Below, piece after piece: positions 16,762 through 25,628 of a DNA stretch of 64,000 bases. The first letter of the stretch is position 1; every line of letters starts with the position of its first letter. Below the pieces are notes generated by a model. That model had not been told where the DNA came from and did no database searches. It was given only the letters and a program-made list of their open reading frames with translations. The position numbers and the translations under genes were made by a program. Source of the DNA: CAZXFA01 sp964640085 (GTDB lineage Bacteria; Actinomycetota; UBA4738; HRBIN12); assembly GCA_964640085.1 (NCBI GenBank), contig CAZXFA010000005.1:57487-121486 (forward strand). Direction: 5' to 3'.

Positions 16762-18120
16762 ATGCCGCGACGGAAGGAGGTCCTCGAGCTCGCCGGGCGC
16801 GAGGTCACGATCACGAACCCGGACAAGATCTTCTTCCCCCGCCTGCGGCGTTCGAAGCTCGACCTCGTCCGCTACTACGTCGCGGTCGCCGAGGGTGCCC
16901 TCCGCGGGGTGTCGGGGCGGCCGATGGCGCTCAAGCGGTTCGTGGACGGGGCCGAGGCCGCGCCGTTCTTCCAGAAGCGGGCGCCGTCGTCCCGACCGGA
17001 GTGGATCGAGACGGTCGAGCTCCGGTTCCCGTCCGGGCGGACAGCGCGCGAGATCGTGGTCCACGACGCCGCGCAGCTCGCCTGGGTCGTGAACCTGGGC
17101 TGCATCGACCTGAACCCTCACCCGGTCCGGGCCGAGGACCTCGAGCACCCGGACGAGCTGCGGATCGATCTTGACCCCGTGCCGGGTGTGGTGTGGACCC
17201 AGATCGTCGAGGTAGCGCTGCTGGTGCGGGAGGTCCTGGACGAGCTCGGTCTGGTGGGGTGGCCCAAGACCTCGGGCTCCCGCGGCTTCCACGTGTACGG
17301 CCGCATCGAGCGACGGTGGTCGTTCCCGGAGGTACGGCGCGCGGCGTTGGCGCTGGCCCGGGAGGTCGAACGGCGGGCACCGGACCTCGCGACCAGCCGC
17401 TGGTGGAAGGAGGAGCGTCAGGGGGTGTTCCTGGACTACAACCAGAACGCGAAGGACCGGACGGTTGCCTCCGCCTACTCGGTCCGTCCGACGCCAGATG
17501 CGCGCGTCTCCGCACCGCTCGCCTGGGACGAGGTCCCCGGCTGCGACCCGGCGGCGTTCACGATGGAGACCGTCCCGGGTCGGTTCACCGAGCTCGGGGA
17601 CCCGGCGGAGGGGATCGACGCGGCGGCCGGCTCGCTGGACCGCCTCCTCGAGCTCGCCGCCGAGCACGAGGCGGCGGGGTTCGCGGATGCCCCGTGGCCA
17701 CCCCACTACGAGAAGCAGGAGGGTGAGCCGACGCGGGTCCAGCCCTCCAAGCGTCGCTCGGCCCCGGCCGGAGCCGTCCCATCGCCGGCCCCGGGCAAGC
17801 GGGTCGGACCCACCGGCCGCCGCCGCAGCACGATGCCCCTGATCGAGATCGCCCGCGCCGCCACCGAGGAGGAGGCGATGGAGGGCCTGCGGCGATGGCG
17901 GGAGCGCCACCCGGAGGCGTGGTCGTACCTCGCCCCGGCCGACGTGCTCGTGGACTCGATGCGTGGTCGTTCCACCACGTGGACCCGGATCCGGGTGAAC
18001 CTGCGTCACGTCCCCGAGGCCGACCGCCCAGCCCAGGAGCCCCTGGAGGTCGATCACGACCCTTGGGAGGGCCTGACCGAGCGGCCCGGCTCCGGTTTCG
18101 ACCGGGCCGGGGGTGGGTAG
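16762..18120 (+). CDS. Stand-alone LigD-type polymerase (PolDom, archaeo-eukaryotic primase fold)
   Basis: NHEJ-type primase-polymerase of 452 residues. The PolDom fills roughly residues 8-300. It has WVVNLGCIDLNPHPVR, the metal pair D136/D138 in RIDLDP, and TSGSRGFHVYG with H177, all expected for nucleotidyl transfer. A basic linker and a ~100-residue C-terminal tail follow, ending in a piece (EAWSYLAPADVLVDSMRGR) unlike ligase or nuclease domains. No Ku or ligase gene is in the window. Such free-standing PolDoms occur in actinomycetes as repair polymerases that favour ribonucleotides; that activity is inferred. Confidence 0.88.
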   Translation: MPRRKEVLELAGREVTITNPDKIFFPRLRRSKLDLVRYYVAVAEGALRGVSGRPMALKRFVDGAEAAPFFQKRAPSSRPEWIETVELRFPSGRTAREIVVHDAAQLAWVVNLGCIDLNPHPVRAEDLEHPDELRIDLDPVPGVVWTQIVEVALLVREVLDELGLVGWPKTSGSRGFHVYGRIERRWSFPEVRRAALALAREVERRAPDLATSRWWKEERQGVFLDYNQNAKDRTVASAYSVRPTPDARVSAPLAWDEVPGCDPAAFTMETVPGRFTELGDPAEGIDAAAGSLDRLLELAAEHEAAGFADAPWPPHYEKQEGEPTRVQPSKRRSAPAGAVPSPAPGKRVGPTGRRRSTMPLIEIARAATEEEAMEGLRRWRERHPEAWSYLAPADVLVDSMRGRSTTWTRIRVNLRHVPEADRPAQEPLEVDHDPWEGLTERPGSGFDRAGGG

Positions 18121-18168
18121 CTCACGACAGAGGGGTTCCAGATCGGAGTTCGAGAGGAGCTGATCGAT

Positions 18169-18660
18169 ATGGCGCTGCTCGTGCGCCACGTGATGAGCGA
18201 GGAGCCGAAGGCGGCCCGTCCCGATATGACCGCGGCCGACGCCGCCGGCCTGATGCGCACCTTCGACGTCGGCGCGATCCCCTTGACCGAGGGCGACCGA
18301 CTGATGGGGATGGTCACCGACCGCGATCTGGTCGTCCGCGTGCTGGCGCACCGAGCGGATCCGGCGAGGGTCAGGCTGGCGGACATCGCGACGACCGCGG
18401 CCGTCACGATCTCCCCGGACGCACAGCTCTCGGAGGCCCGAGACCTCATGGCCGACCGCCGGATCCGGCGGCTCCCTGTCGTCAAGGACGACCGGCTGGT
18501 CGGCATCGTGTCTCTGGGGGACATCGCCCTCACCGACGCCTCGCCCCGCGCGGTGGGCGAGGCGCTCCGGGAGGTCTCGGAGTCCGACTCGACCCGCTCG
18601 ATGAACGAGGGGCCGGACCAGGGAACCCCGGAGCGGGTCCAGGAGCGGGAGGCCGGCTAA
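18169..18660 (+). CDS. CBS-domain pair protein
   Basis: Small cytosolic protein of 163 residues made of two CBS motifs (about 8-65 and 75-130). The repeat pattern is visible as IPLTEGDRLMGMVTDRDLVVR and LPVVKDDRLVGIVSLGDIAL. Tandem CBS modules bind adenosine nucleotides and act as energy sensors. There is no attached effector domain, so it probably works on a partner. A GAGAGGAGC site precedes the ATG. Its TAA overlaps the TAG of the convergent mannosidase gene by three bases. Confidence 0.9.
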   Translation: MALLVRHVMSEEPKAARPDMTAADAAGLMRTFDVGAIPLTEGDRLMGMVTDRDLVVRVLAHRADPARVRLADIATTAAVTISPDAQLSEARDLMADRRIRRLPVVKDDRLVGIVSLGDIALTDASPRAVGEALREVSESDSTRSMNEGPDQGTPERVQEREAG

Positions 18661-20879
18661 CCGAGCCGGGCATGGGCCGGGCGGATCGTTGCGATCCGCG
18701 CCGGTTCGAGCTCCTCGGTGACCTCATCCACGCGGACGATCGCGGGGCGGTCCTTCCACGGGTTCCACAGCCGAACCTGGAGCCCATCGTCCGCCCGACG
18801 GATCGACGAGAGCACGGCCTCGCCCTCCAGCCGGAGGAGGACCCCCTCGTCGGGGAGGTCGCCTCCCCCGTCCGCGTGGACCTCGACGATCGGCAGCGCG
18901 AAGCGCTCCCACCGATCCCACAGGCCCCCGCGGGACGCCTGCGCCCAGATCCCGACCGCGAACGCCGTCTCACCGAGCATCTGCGCTTCGGGCGTCGGGA
19001 CGTCGGGGCCCGCAGGGAAGGGGCGGGTGGCGAGCGAGTCCCGGCTGATCGTTCCGACGCAGCGGAGGAGCGTCACGGCCATCTCTCGCCCGTCCGGGAC
19101 CTCGTACTCGAACACCCCCTCGTGGAGCACGGCCCTGCCGCCGGCGAGCAGGACGTGCCGGGCGGGCCAGGTCGGCGATGCCGCCTCGAGCCGGCTCCCT
19201 TCGCCTACGAGCGGCCGCTCGACGAGCTCGAACGGTGAGCCGGCCAGGACCTCCTCCGTCGCTCGGCTTAGGCCGATGTGGAGCCGGAGGCGATGATCGG
19301 GGCGCCGGTTGTCGACGACACCGTCCACCCGAACCAGGTCGCCTTCCCCCGCGTGCGAGAACCGTGCCAGGACGCGCAGCCCATCCCAGGTCGCCTCGAG
19401 GTGCGATCCGCGGATCCGGATCCCAGCCGGCGGCATGGCCACCTGATCCTCCGCGGCGGGACAGAAGTTGTAGAGATCCCCGACATCCGGCTCATCCAAC
19501 AGACGGATCGGCACCCCGTCGGCCACGACCCCACCGCCGTCGGGGAGCGGCTCGACCACGACGGGCGCGGGACCGGCTGCGGGAGCCGGCGGCGCCACCG
19601 CCCAGCCATTGCCCGGCACGCCCTCTCGCCGGAACGGAGACGGGTTGAACCGCAGGCTCCCCGCCGAGCGCATCCGGGACGCGAGCTGCACCATCGCCCG
19701 GCCCACGACCCTCTCGCCGATCGTCCGCGCCTCGGCGAGACGAGCGTCCACGTCCCACGCCACCTTGTCGTGCGAGCAGCCGCACACCGAGTCGTGGGCG
19801 CCGTTCCACAGGAGGAGCGTCCAGGCGCGGTCCAGCTCCTCGCTCGGCCACGTGAACCCCGGGACCTGTGCCGCCAACGGCTCGGCTACCCGCTCGATCA
19901 ACGTCTCCACGCGCCCGCGTTCGCGCTTCTGTGGCGCGCGGGCGGACACCACGTTCGGCAACAGGTGCGCACGCGCCGCCGAACGGAGCTCGCCTTCCCA
20001 GACTGGGAGCTCCGAGGCGAGACCCTGTTCCTCGACGTGCTCGGCCAGACCGCCCACCCGAACATCGAGGTCCGGCATGGCCGGCCGGGCGCGCTCGAGT
20101 CGTTCCGGCAGTGTCGGATCCGGGCCGGCGTGGTCGTAGCCCACCATCACCAGCGCCCGGTCGCCTGCGAGGTAGGGACGCAAGCGCTCGACGCTCTCCG
20201 CGATCTCCTCCGCGAGCCGGGCCGGGTCGGCCGCCCGCTCGAGGTTGGCGCCGTTCGCATACCCGAACATCAGGTACTCGGCGAGGACCTCGCTCCCATC
20301 GGGGGCCCGCCACCGGAACGCGGTCCGGTCGATCGCGCGGGACACGCCGCGCCAGACCACCGCGCGCCCGATCCCGTGGAGGCGGAGGATCTGCGGGATC
20401 TGCCCGACGTGCCCGAACTGGTCCGGCAGGTACCCGATCTCGAGGGCGGGGCCGAGCTCCCGCGCGCGGAGAAGGCCCCGCTCGAGGTTCCGCACGTGCG
20501 ACTCACCCGAGACCAGGAAGGCGTCCATCTGCGTGACCCACGGCCCGAGCGAGAGCCTCCCCTCGGCCACGACCCGCCGCACCTGGGGCTCGCGTTCGGG
20601 TCGGCGGGCCAGGTAATCGTCGATCATCGCCACCTGGCCGTCGGAGTGGAAATGCGGGAACCCCGCCTCGAGGAGGTCGAGGAGGCCGTCCATCATCGAT
20701 CCGAGGCGTTCGCAGAACACCTCGAACGGCTCGTACCACTCCCGGTCCCAATGCGTGTGCGGGACCAGGGTCACCCGCAGGCCCGGAGGGGCGTTCCCGT
20801 GAGGAGGAGGGTGAGCCCCTGTTTCGAGCTCACCGCTCGGAACTCGAGACGAAGGCGAAGGTTCGAGCGACGGCGGCAT
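18657..20879 (-). CDS. Alpha-mannosidase, glycoside hydrolase family 38
   Basis: Retaining exo-alpha-mannosidase-type protein of 740 residues. The N-terminal (alpha/beta)7 barrel carries the metal motif HTHWDREWYEPFE (H41, H43, D45) and the nucleophile region GYLPDQFGHVGQIPQIL with D153. Later WNGAHDSVCGCSHD supplies another metal His. The C-terminal half is the beta-rich GH38 domain. No signal peptide is visible, so it is probably cytosolic. The substrate could be mannosides from glycogen-like or lipoglycan turnover, which is inference. It is convergent with the CBS gene. Confidence 0.92.
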   Translation of the reverse strand: MPPSLEPSPSSRVPSGELETGAHPPPHGNAPPGLRVTLVPHTHWDREWYEPFEVFCERLGSMMDGLLDLLEAGFPHFHSDGQVAMIDDYLARRPEREPQVRRVVAEGRLSLGPWVTQMDAFLVSGESHVRNLERGLLRARELGPALEIGYLPDQFGHVGQIPQILRLHGIGRAVVWRGVSRAIDRTAFRWRAPDGSEVLAEYLMFGYANGANLERAADPARLAEEIAESVERLRPYLAGDRALVMVGYDHAGPDPTLPERLERARPAMPDLDVRVGGLAEHVEEQGLASELPVWEGELRSAARAHLLPNVVSARAPQKRERGRVETLIERVAEPLAAQVPGFTWPSEELDRAWTLLLWNGAHDSVCGCSHDKVAWDVDARLAEARTIGERVVGRAMVQLASRMRSAGSLRFNPSPFRREGVPGNGWAVAPPAPAAGPAPVVVEPLPDGGGVVADGVPIRLLDEPDVGDLYNFCPAAEDQVAMPPAGIRIRGSHLEATWDGLRVLARFSHAGEGDLVRVDGVVDNRRPDHRLRLHIGLSRATEEVLAGSPFELVERPLVGEGSRLEAASPTWPARHVLLAGGRAVLHEGVFEYEVPDGREMAVTLLRCVGTISRDSLATRPFPAGPDVPTPEAQMLGETAFAVGIWAQASRGGLWDRWERFALPIVEVHADGGGDLPDEGVLLRLEGEAVLSSIRRADDGLQVRLWNPWKDRPAIVRVDEVTEELEPARIATIRPAHARLG

Positions 20880-20958
20880 CGTCCTGCGGCCCAGGTCCTT
20901 CCTTCGCGCGAACAGCTCCAGCCCGACACGCTACCTGGAACGACCGCGTCGATCCCTC

Positions 20959-20973
20959 GCGCTCTCCGAGCGC
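20959..20973 (-). terminator. Hairpin at the end of the P-type ATPase gene
   Basis: GCGCTC-TCC-GAGCGC, a perfect 6-bp stem beginning at the last base of the ATPase stop codon (leftward reading). It could terminate the leftward transcript. The rest of the 93-nt gap shows nothing but a possible TAGCGT promoter element for the mannosidase. Confidence 0.4.
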
Positions 20974-23816
20974 TACCCGCCAGGGGTCTCGGGGGCAAGG
21001 TCCTCCCGTGCGCTCGTCCGACGCCGGCCGCGCCGAAGGAGCTTCCACAGCTCGTCGGCCCACAGGACCGCGCTCGCCATCGCCACGCAGAGCGCCCAGT
21101 CCGTCGCCTCGATCGGCACGGTTCCGAACGCGCGGTTCAGGAACGGAACGTACACCACGAGGAGCTGGAGCGCTGCGGACAGGGCAACCGCCCCCCACAC
21201 GAACGGGTTGGTGAACAGGGTGGGGAACGCGCTTGCCTCGTCCGACCGGGAGTTGAACACGTTGAACAGCTGAGCCAACACCAGCACCGTGAAACCCAAC
21301 GTCCTGGACTCGGCCAGGCTCCGGTCCCCATCGATCAGCCCGCCGGGGAGCCCCAGGTCGAGGGTGAGCAAGGTCGAAACCGCCATCGCCGAGCCGACCA
21401 CGAGGATCCCGAGCCACATCGTGCGATCGATCAGCCGATCCTGCCGCGATCGCGGCCGCCGACGCATCAGTCCCGGGCTGGCGGGATCGACCCCCAGGGC
21501 CAGCGCTGGTGCCGCATCGGTCAGCAGGTTGATCCACAGGATCTGCGTCGCGAGCAGCGGGGTGGCGAACGCCTCGCCCGTGACGGACAGCCCGATCGTC
21601 CCGGCGAACACCACCCCCAGGAAGACGGTGAGCACCTCTCCAACGTTGGACGAGAGCAGGTACCGGATGAACTTGCGGATGTTCGAGAAGATCGTCCGCC
21701 CCTCCTCGACCGCCGCCACGATCGTCGCGAAGTTGTCGTCGGTCAGGATCACGTCCGCTGCCTGCTTGGCGACTTCCGTCCCCGTGATGCCCATCGCGAT
21801 GCCGATGTCCGCGGTCTTCAGCGCCGGGGCGTCGTTCACGCCGTCCCCGGTCATCGCCACGACGTGACCCTCATGCTCGAGGGCCTCGACGATCCTCAGC
21901 TTGTGCTCTGGGCTCACGCGGGCGAACACGTGGGTCCCGCGCACCATCCGGATCAGCTCCTCCTCGTCCGCGCGCTCGAGCTGCGAGCCCGTGACCGCAG
22001 AGCCGCTTCGGTCCCCGATCCCGATCTCGGCCGCGATCGCGGCGGCGGTCGCGGGATGGTCGCCGGTGATCATCATCGCGCGGACACCTGCGCTCGAGGC
22101 GGTACCGACGGCGCCTCGCGACTCCTCCCGCGGCGGATCCATCATGCCCACGACACCCAGGAAGACCAGATCGGTCTCGATCGCCTCGTCGACCCGGTCC
22201 GGCTCCTCGATCCGGCGACGCGCGACGCCGATCGTCCGGAGGGCCTCGGCCGCCAACGCCTCGACCTGATCGGCGATCCAGGCCCGTCGCTCGTCCGTGA
22301 GCGGGCGCTCCTCCCCCCCGACCAGCTCCCGGCTGCATCGTTCCAGGAGGACGTCGGGTGCGCCCTTCGCGAACACCAGGGAGCCCTCGTCCTCATCGGG
22401 ATGGACGACGCTCATCAGCTTCCGCTCGGAGGAGAACGGGACCTCGCCGGTGCGCGAGGCGCGCGGGGGTGTCTGGGCCTCGATCTTCCGGGCGGCCACG
22501 AGCAAGGCACCTTCCGTCGGGTCCCCCTGGATCGACCAGGCATCGTCCCGCTGATCGAGGGACGCATTGGTCGCGGTGGCGCCCGCCACGAGCGCCTCCC
22601 GCAGCTCCCCTTCGAGCTGGCCGTCCTCCAGCGGTCGGTCGCCGACGACCGCCCGGCCGGACGGTTCGTACCCGCTCCCGGTGAGCTCGACGCGACCGCT
22701 CGGGCACAGGACCACGCGGACGGTCATCTCGTTCCGGGTGAGCGTCCCGGTCTTGTCGGTCCCGATCACCGTGGCCGACCCGAGCGTCTCGACCGCGGAC
22801 AGGCGCTTGACGATCGCGTTGCGCTTGGCCATCCGCTGGACCCCGAGCGCCAACACGACCGTGAGAACCGTCGCCAGCCCCTCGGGGACCGCGGCGACCG
22901 CGAGCGAGACCCCCAACAGCAGCACGGCGACCAGGTCGGCCGACGTGTCCAGGTCGCTGGAGATCACGATCGTGAGGACGACGACGGCGGCGATCACCAC
23001 CACCGCGATGCCGAGGGCGCGCCCCACTCGCTCGATCTCGAACTGGAGGGGCGTCCGGCGGGCCGGCGTGGACTCGAGCATCGTCGCGATCCGGCCCATC
23101 TGGGTCCCCTCCCCGGTGGAGGTGACCACGGCACGGCCTCGACCGAACGTCGCGACCGTCCCCATGAACACCATGTTCGTCCGGTCACCCACGGAGGCAT
23201 CCCGGTCGACCGGTGCCACGTCCTTCGACACGGGCTCGCTCTCGCCGGTGAGCGCCGCCTCCGACACCTGGAGCGAGGTCACCTCCAGGAGACGGCCGTC
23301 CGCGGCGATCGCGTCCCCCTCCTCCACGAACAGCAGGTCGCCCGGGACGACCTCTCGCGAGGCGATGCGGACGCGCTCCCCGTCGCGGATCACGGTCGCG
23401 GTGGGAACGGTCATCGCGCGGAGCGCGGCGACGGCCTGTTCGGCCCGCTCCTCCTGGAGCCATCCGAGGATGGCGTTGAACACCACGATCCCGGCGATCA
23501 CGATCGCCTCTAGGGGGAGCCCCTCGGTCCCCTCGAGCCACCACACGACGAGCGAGACGACGGTCGCCGCCAACAGCAGCACGACGAGGACGTCCTTGAA
23601 CTGGGCGAGGAAGCGACGCCAGCTCGGGACGGACGGGGGCTCGGGGAGCTCGTTCGGCCCGCAGCGCTCGGCGCGCGCGCCAACGTCGCTCGAGCTCAGC
23701 CCCTTCTCGGCGTCCGCCCCGAGACCGTCCAGCACCTCGGCGGCGGTCCGGGCATGCGGCGCCGCCCGTCCGAGTTCGGCGACGGACTCCGCGACGGCGG
23801 TCGGGTCGTGGGACAT
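20973..23816 (-). CDS. Cation-transporting P-type ATPase (P2A, calcium-type)
   Basis: Membrane cation pump of 947 residues. The N-terminal cation-ATPase domain is followed by the actuator motif LTGESEPVSKD, the ion-binding helix with AAVPEGL, the phosphorylated aspartate D354 in DKTGTLT, KGAPDVLLERC in the nucleotide domain, MITGDHPATA, and GDGVNDAPAL at the hinge. The C-terminal four-helix cation-ATPase domain follows (WINLLTDAAPALALG). The motif set points to a Ca-type (P2A) or related pump. The ATG at 23814-23816 with GGAG ahead is preferred over a GTG 21 nt upstream. Confidence 0.93.
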   Translation of the reverse strand: MSHDPTAVAESVAELGRAAPHARTAAEVLDGLGADAEKGLSSSDVGARAERCGPNELPEPPSVPSWRRFLAQFKDVLVVLLLAATVVSLVVWWLEGTEGLPLEAIVIAGIVVFNAILGWLQEERAEQAVAALRAMTVPTATVIRDGERVRIASREVVPGDLLFVEEGDAIAADGRLLEVTSLQVSEAALTGESEPVSKDVAPVDRDASVGDRTNMVFMGTVATFGRGRAVVTSTGEGTQMGRIATMLESTPARRTPLQFEIERVGRALGIAVVVIAAVVVLTIVISSDLDTSADLVAVLLLGVSLAVAAVPEGLATVLTVVLALGVQRMAKRNAIVKRLSAVETLGSATVIGTDKTGTLTRNEMTVRVVLCPSGRVELTGSGYEPSGRAVVGDRPLEDGQLEGELREALVAGATATNASLDQRDDAWSIQGDPTEGALLVAARKIEAQTPPRASRTGEVPFSSERKLMSVVHPDEDEGSLVFAKGAPDVLLERCSRELVGGEERPLTDERRAWIADQVEALAAEALRTIGVARRRIEEPDRVDEAIETDLVFLGVVGMMDPPREESRGAVGTASSAGVRAMMITGDHPATAAAIAAEIGIGDRSGSAVTGSQLERADEEELIRMVRGTHVFARVSPEHKLRIVEALEHEGHVVAMTGDGVNDAPALKTADIGIAMGITGTEVAKQAADVILTDDNFATIVAAVEEGRTIFSNIRKFIRYLLSSNVGEVLTVFLGVVFAGTIGLSVTGEAFATPLLATQILWINLLTDAAPALALGVDPASPGLMRRRPRSRQDRLIDRTMWLGILVVGSAMAVSTLLTLDLGLPGGLIDGDRSLAESRTLGFTVLVLAQLFNVFNSRSDEASAFPTLFTNPFVWGAVALSAALQLLVVYVPFLNRAFGTVPIEATDWALCVAMASAVLWADELWKLLRRGRRRTSAREDLAPETPGG

Positions 23817-23840
23817 CGTCTCCGACACGCTACCCACGGT

Positions 23841-23863
23841 CGGGAGGGCTCCGCACCCTCCCG
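23841..23863 (-). terminator. 8-bp stem hairpin between lipoprotein and ATPase genes
   Basis: CGGGAGGG, a 7-nt loop and CCCTCCCG. It lies after the lipoprotein gene and before the ATPase start on the leftward strand, so it may stop the first or shape the leader of the second. Confidence 0.45.
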
Positions 23864-23888
23864 GGCCACCGCGGGGTCCCGGCCGGAG

Positions 23889-24764
23889 CTATCCGCGCGG
23901 GGGCGACGCCGGCGGGGGTGGCTCCCGGTCCTCAGACGTCGACCCGCCCTCGCCGGCAGGGGGCGGGGCGGGCGGGGTCACATCGCTCCCAGGTGGCGTC
24001 GTGGCCCGCGTCATCGGTTCGCCGGGGGACGTCGTCGCCGCGGGGGGCGGCACCGCCCCGGTGACCACCTCGCCAGGAGGAGCGACGGGCGAGGGGCGCC
24101 GTCGTCGCGACATCACGATGCCGACGGCGATCGCGAGGACGAGCACCACGCCGGCGATGATGAGGATCGGCGTCAGGTTCGTGCCGCCGCCGGCCCCCTC
24201 GATCGCGCTCGCGGTCGCCCGGAGCTCGAGCCGCTCACCGATCGTCGGGGTCCAGCTGACGGTATTCCCGTCGACGTCACCGTTGGCGTCGGTGACCTCG
24301 CCCGGGAACGCGATCCGGATCCGCAGGTCCGCGTTCTGGAACGCGTCTCCGAACCCCGGGACGCCGGTCACGCCCGTCGCGCTCGAGAGATCGAGCACGC
24401 CGGAGACCCGGAACTCATCCCCTTCGCGGACGATCTTGAGGCTGTCGGGGTCATCGCTGGAGTTGAACTGCGCCAGCGGGACCGAGTCGAACGAGAACTG
24501 CTGTCCGGCGAACTCGTCGTCCTCGTAGGCCTCGGCCGAGACGCCCTCCAGGTCGGTGGGGAGCGGAGCCTCGGCCCCCAGGACGTCCCCGGCGGACTGC
24601 CCGGTGAGCTCCAGCAGCTCCTTGTCGATGGCGAAGATCAGCCGGCCGCTGACCGTGTCGTCGGCGGAGACCTGCAGGTCCATATCCAGCTTCATGCAGG
24701 CACTGAGCAGGACCGCCAGGGCCCCCAACGCCGCCACGCGCAGGGTCGTCGTCCGCGCTCTCAT
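23889..24764 (-). CDS. LppM-like lipoprotein with C-terminal membrane anchor
   Basis: A 291-residue exported protein. The N-terminus is a lipoprotein signal ending LLSAC (C23). The mature part (about 24-205) has the pattern of mycobacterial LppM-type domains: MKLDMDLQVSADDTVSGR opening and later SWTPTIGERLELRATA. A single transmembrane helix (LTPILIIAGVVLVLAIAVGI) follows, then a short basic stretch and a proline-rich tail of about 70 residues that would be cytosolic. A GAGAGGGG site precedes the ATG. LppM in mycobacteria is linked to lipoglycan-related surface traits; transfer of that role is inference. Confidence 0.8.
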   Translation of the reverse strand: MRARTTTLRVAALGALAVLLSACMKLDMDLQVSADDTVSGRLIFAIDKELLELTGQSAGDVLGAEAPLPTDLEGVSAEAYEDDEFAGQQFSFDSVPLAQFNSSDDPDSLKIVREGDEFRVSGVLDLSSATGVTGVPGFGDAFQNADLRIRIAFPGEVTDANGDVDGNTVSWTPTIGERLELRATASAIEGAGGGTNLTPILIIAGVVLVLAIAVGIVMSRRRRPSPVAPPGEVVTGAVPPPAATTSPGEPMTRATTPPGSDVTPPAPPPAGEGGSTSEDREPPPPASPPRG

Positions 24765-24850
24765 CCGAACCGCCCCTCTCGTCCCAGGTCCCCCCGGTCG
24801 CTCTCCACCCTATATCGGCGCGGACCGAGGCCGGCTGATGCGGCCACCCG

Positions 24851-25327
24851 TTATCCGCCGGAGAGCGCGGCAACGATCTCCTCCTCCAGGACGGACAGGT
24901 AGCCGTACAGGGCGTAGGCGCGTCGGGCCGTCTCGTCGCCCTCGAAGTCGCCCGGTTCGCTCTCCTCGGTGAGGCTCAGGCGCACACCGAGGACCAGGCG
25001 CAGGTCGTTGATCGCCGCCAGCCACGCCAGGAGGTCGTCCTCTCCGAGCCGACGCGCGTCGATCGTCCGCTCCATCGTCTCGATCGCCCTCGCCCGCTCA
25101 CCGACCAGCTCCTCCCGCACCACCTCGTCGAACTCCTCGGCCGCCCCGGGATCGTCCAGGTAGGCGGAGGGGAAGAGCCGACGGAGCGCGGGGTCCGCGC
25201 TCGGGTCGGCCTCCGCGAGCACCTCCCGGAGCCGGGCCGGGAGGGTGCGGAGCACGTCCCGCTCGGCGGCGGGGATCCGGAGCTGGTACTCGCCTCCACG
25301 GGTGCGCTTCACCCGACCCAGCGCCAC
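24851..25327 (-). CDS. DUF2017-family protein
   Basis: A 158-residue cytosolic, mostly helical protein with the actinobacterial DUF2017 pattern: LPARLREVL near the start, a middle FDEVVREELV helix and DLLAWLAAINDLRLVLGVRL. Function is unknown. It starts with GTG 3 nt after the clpS stop, the usual actinobacterial arrangement, which suggests a link to ClpS/N-degron handling. The 86-nt gap to the lipoprotein gene contains no clear hairpin, so the two may share a transcript. Confidence 0.87.
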   Translation of the reverse strand: MALGRVKRTRGGEYQLRIPAAERDVLRTLPARLREVLAEADPSADPALRRLFPSAYLDDPGAAEEFDEVVREELVGERARAIETMERTIDARRLGEDDLLAWLAAINDLRLVLGVRLSLTEESEPGDFEGDETARRAYALYGYLSVLEEEIVAALSGG

Positions 25328-25330
25328 GCG

Positions 25331-25624
25331 TCAGCGATCCTTCTGGAGCGTGGCCCACAGACCGTGCGCGTGGAGCCGCGCGACGTCGAACTCGCACTTC
25401 TCTCGAGGGCCTTCGGCGACGACGGCCTTCCCCCGCTGGTGCACGTCGAGCATCAGCTTGGTGGCCTTCTCGCGGCTGTACCCGAAGAGCTTCTGGAACA
25501 CGAACACCACGTAGGACATCAGGTTCACGGGGTCGTTCCAGACGATCACGATCCAGGGGACGTCCGGACGGACGTCCGGATCGTCGGTCGGTCGTTCCGT
25601 CTCGACGGGTGCGGTCTGCGGCAT
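25331..25624 (-). CDS. clpS: ATP-dependent Clp protease adaptor ClpS
   Basis: Small adaptor that delivers N-degron substrates to ClpA/ClpC, 97 residues. The conserved VIVWNDPVNLMSYVVFVFQKLFGYS segment carries the NDP and methionine-helix residues that line the N-end pocket, and MLDVHQRGKAVV completes the fold. It starts 4 nt after the acyltransferase gene and ends 3 nt before DUF2017, so three genes are tightly packed. Length and motifs are normal. Confidence 0.96.
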   Translation of the reverse strand: MPQTAPVETERPTDDPDVRPDVPWIVIVWNDPVNLMSYVVFVFQKLFGYSREKATKLMLDVHQRGKAVVAEGPREKCEFDVARLHAHGLWATLQKDR

Positions 25625-25628
25625 GCCC

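Noticed and set aside
15247..18351. Reading the MttB-family gene as a 1034-residue protein
   Set aside because: The extra N-terminal 550 residues lie opposite the LigD-type polymerase and resemble no domain. The family starts near 16692.
19278..23513. Open frame of more than 1400 codons opposite the mannosidase and P-type ATPase
   Set aside because: It mirrors two genes with complete motif sets and crosses their gap; composition is that of an antisense shadow.
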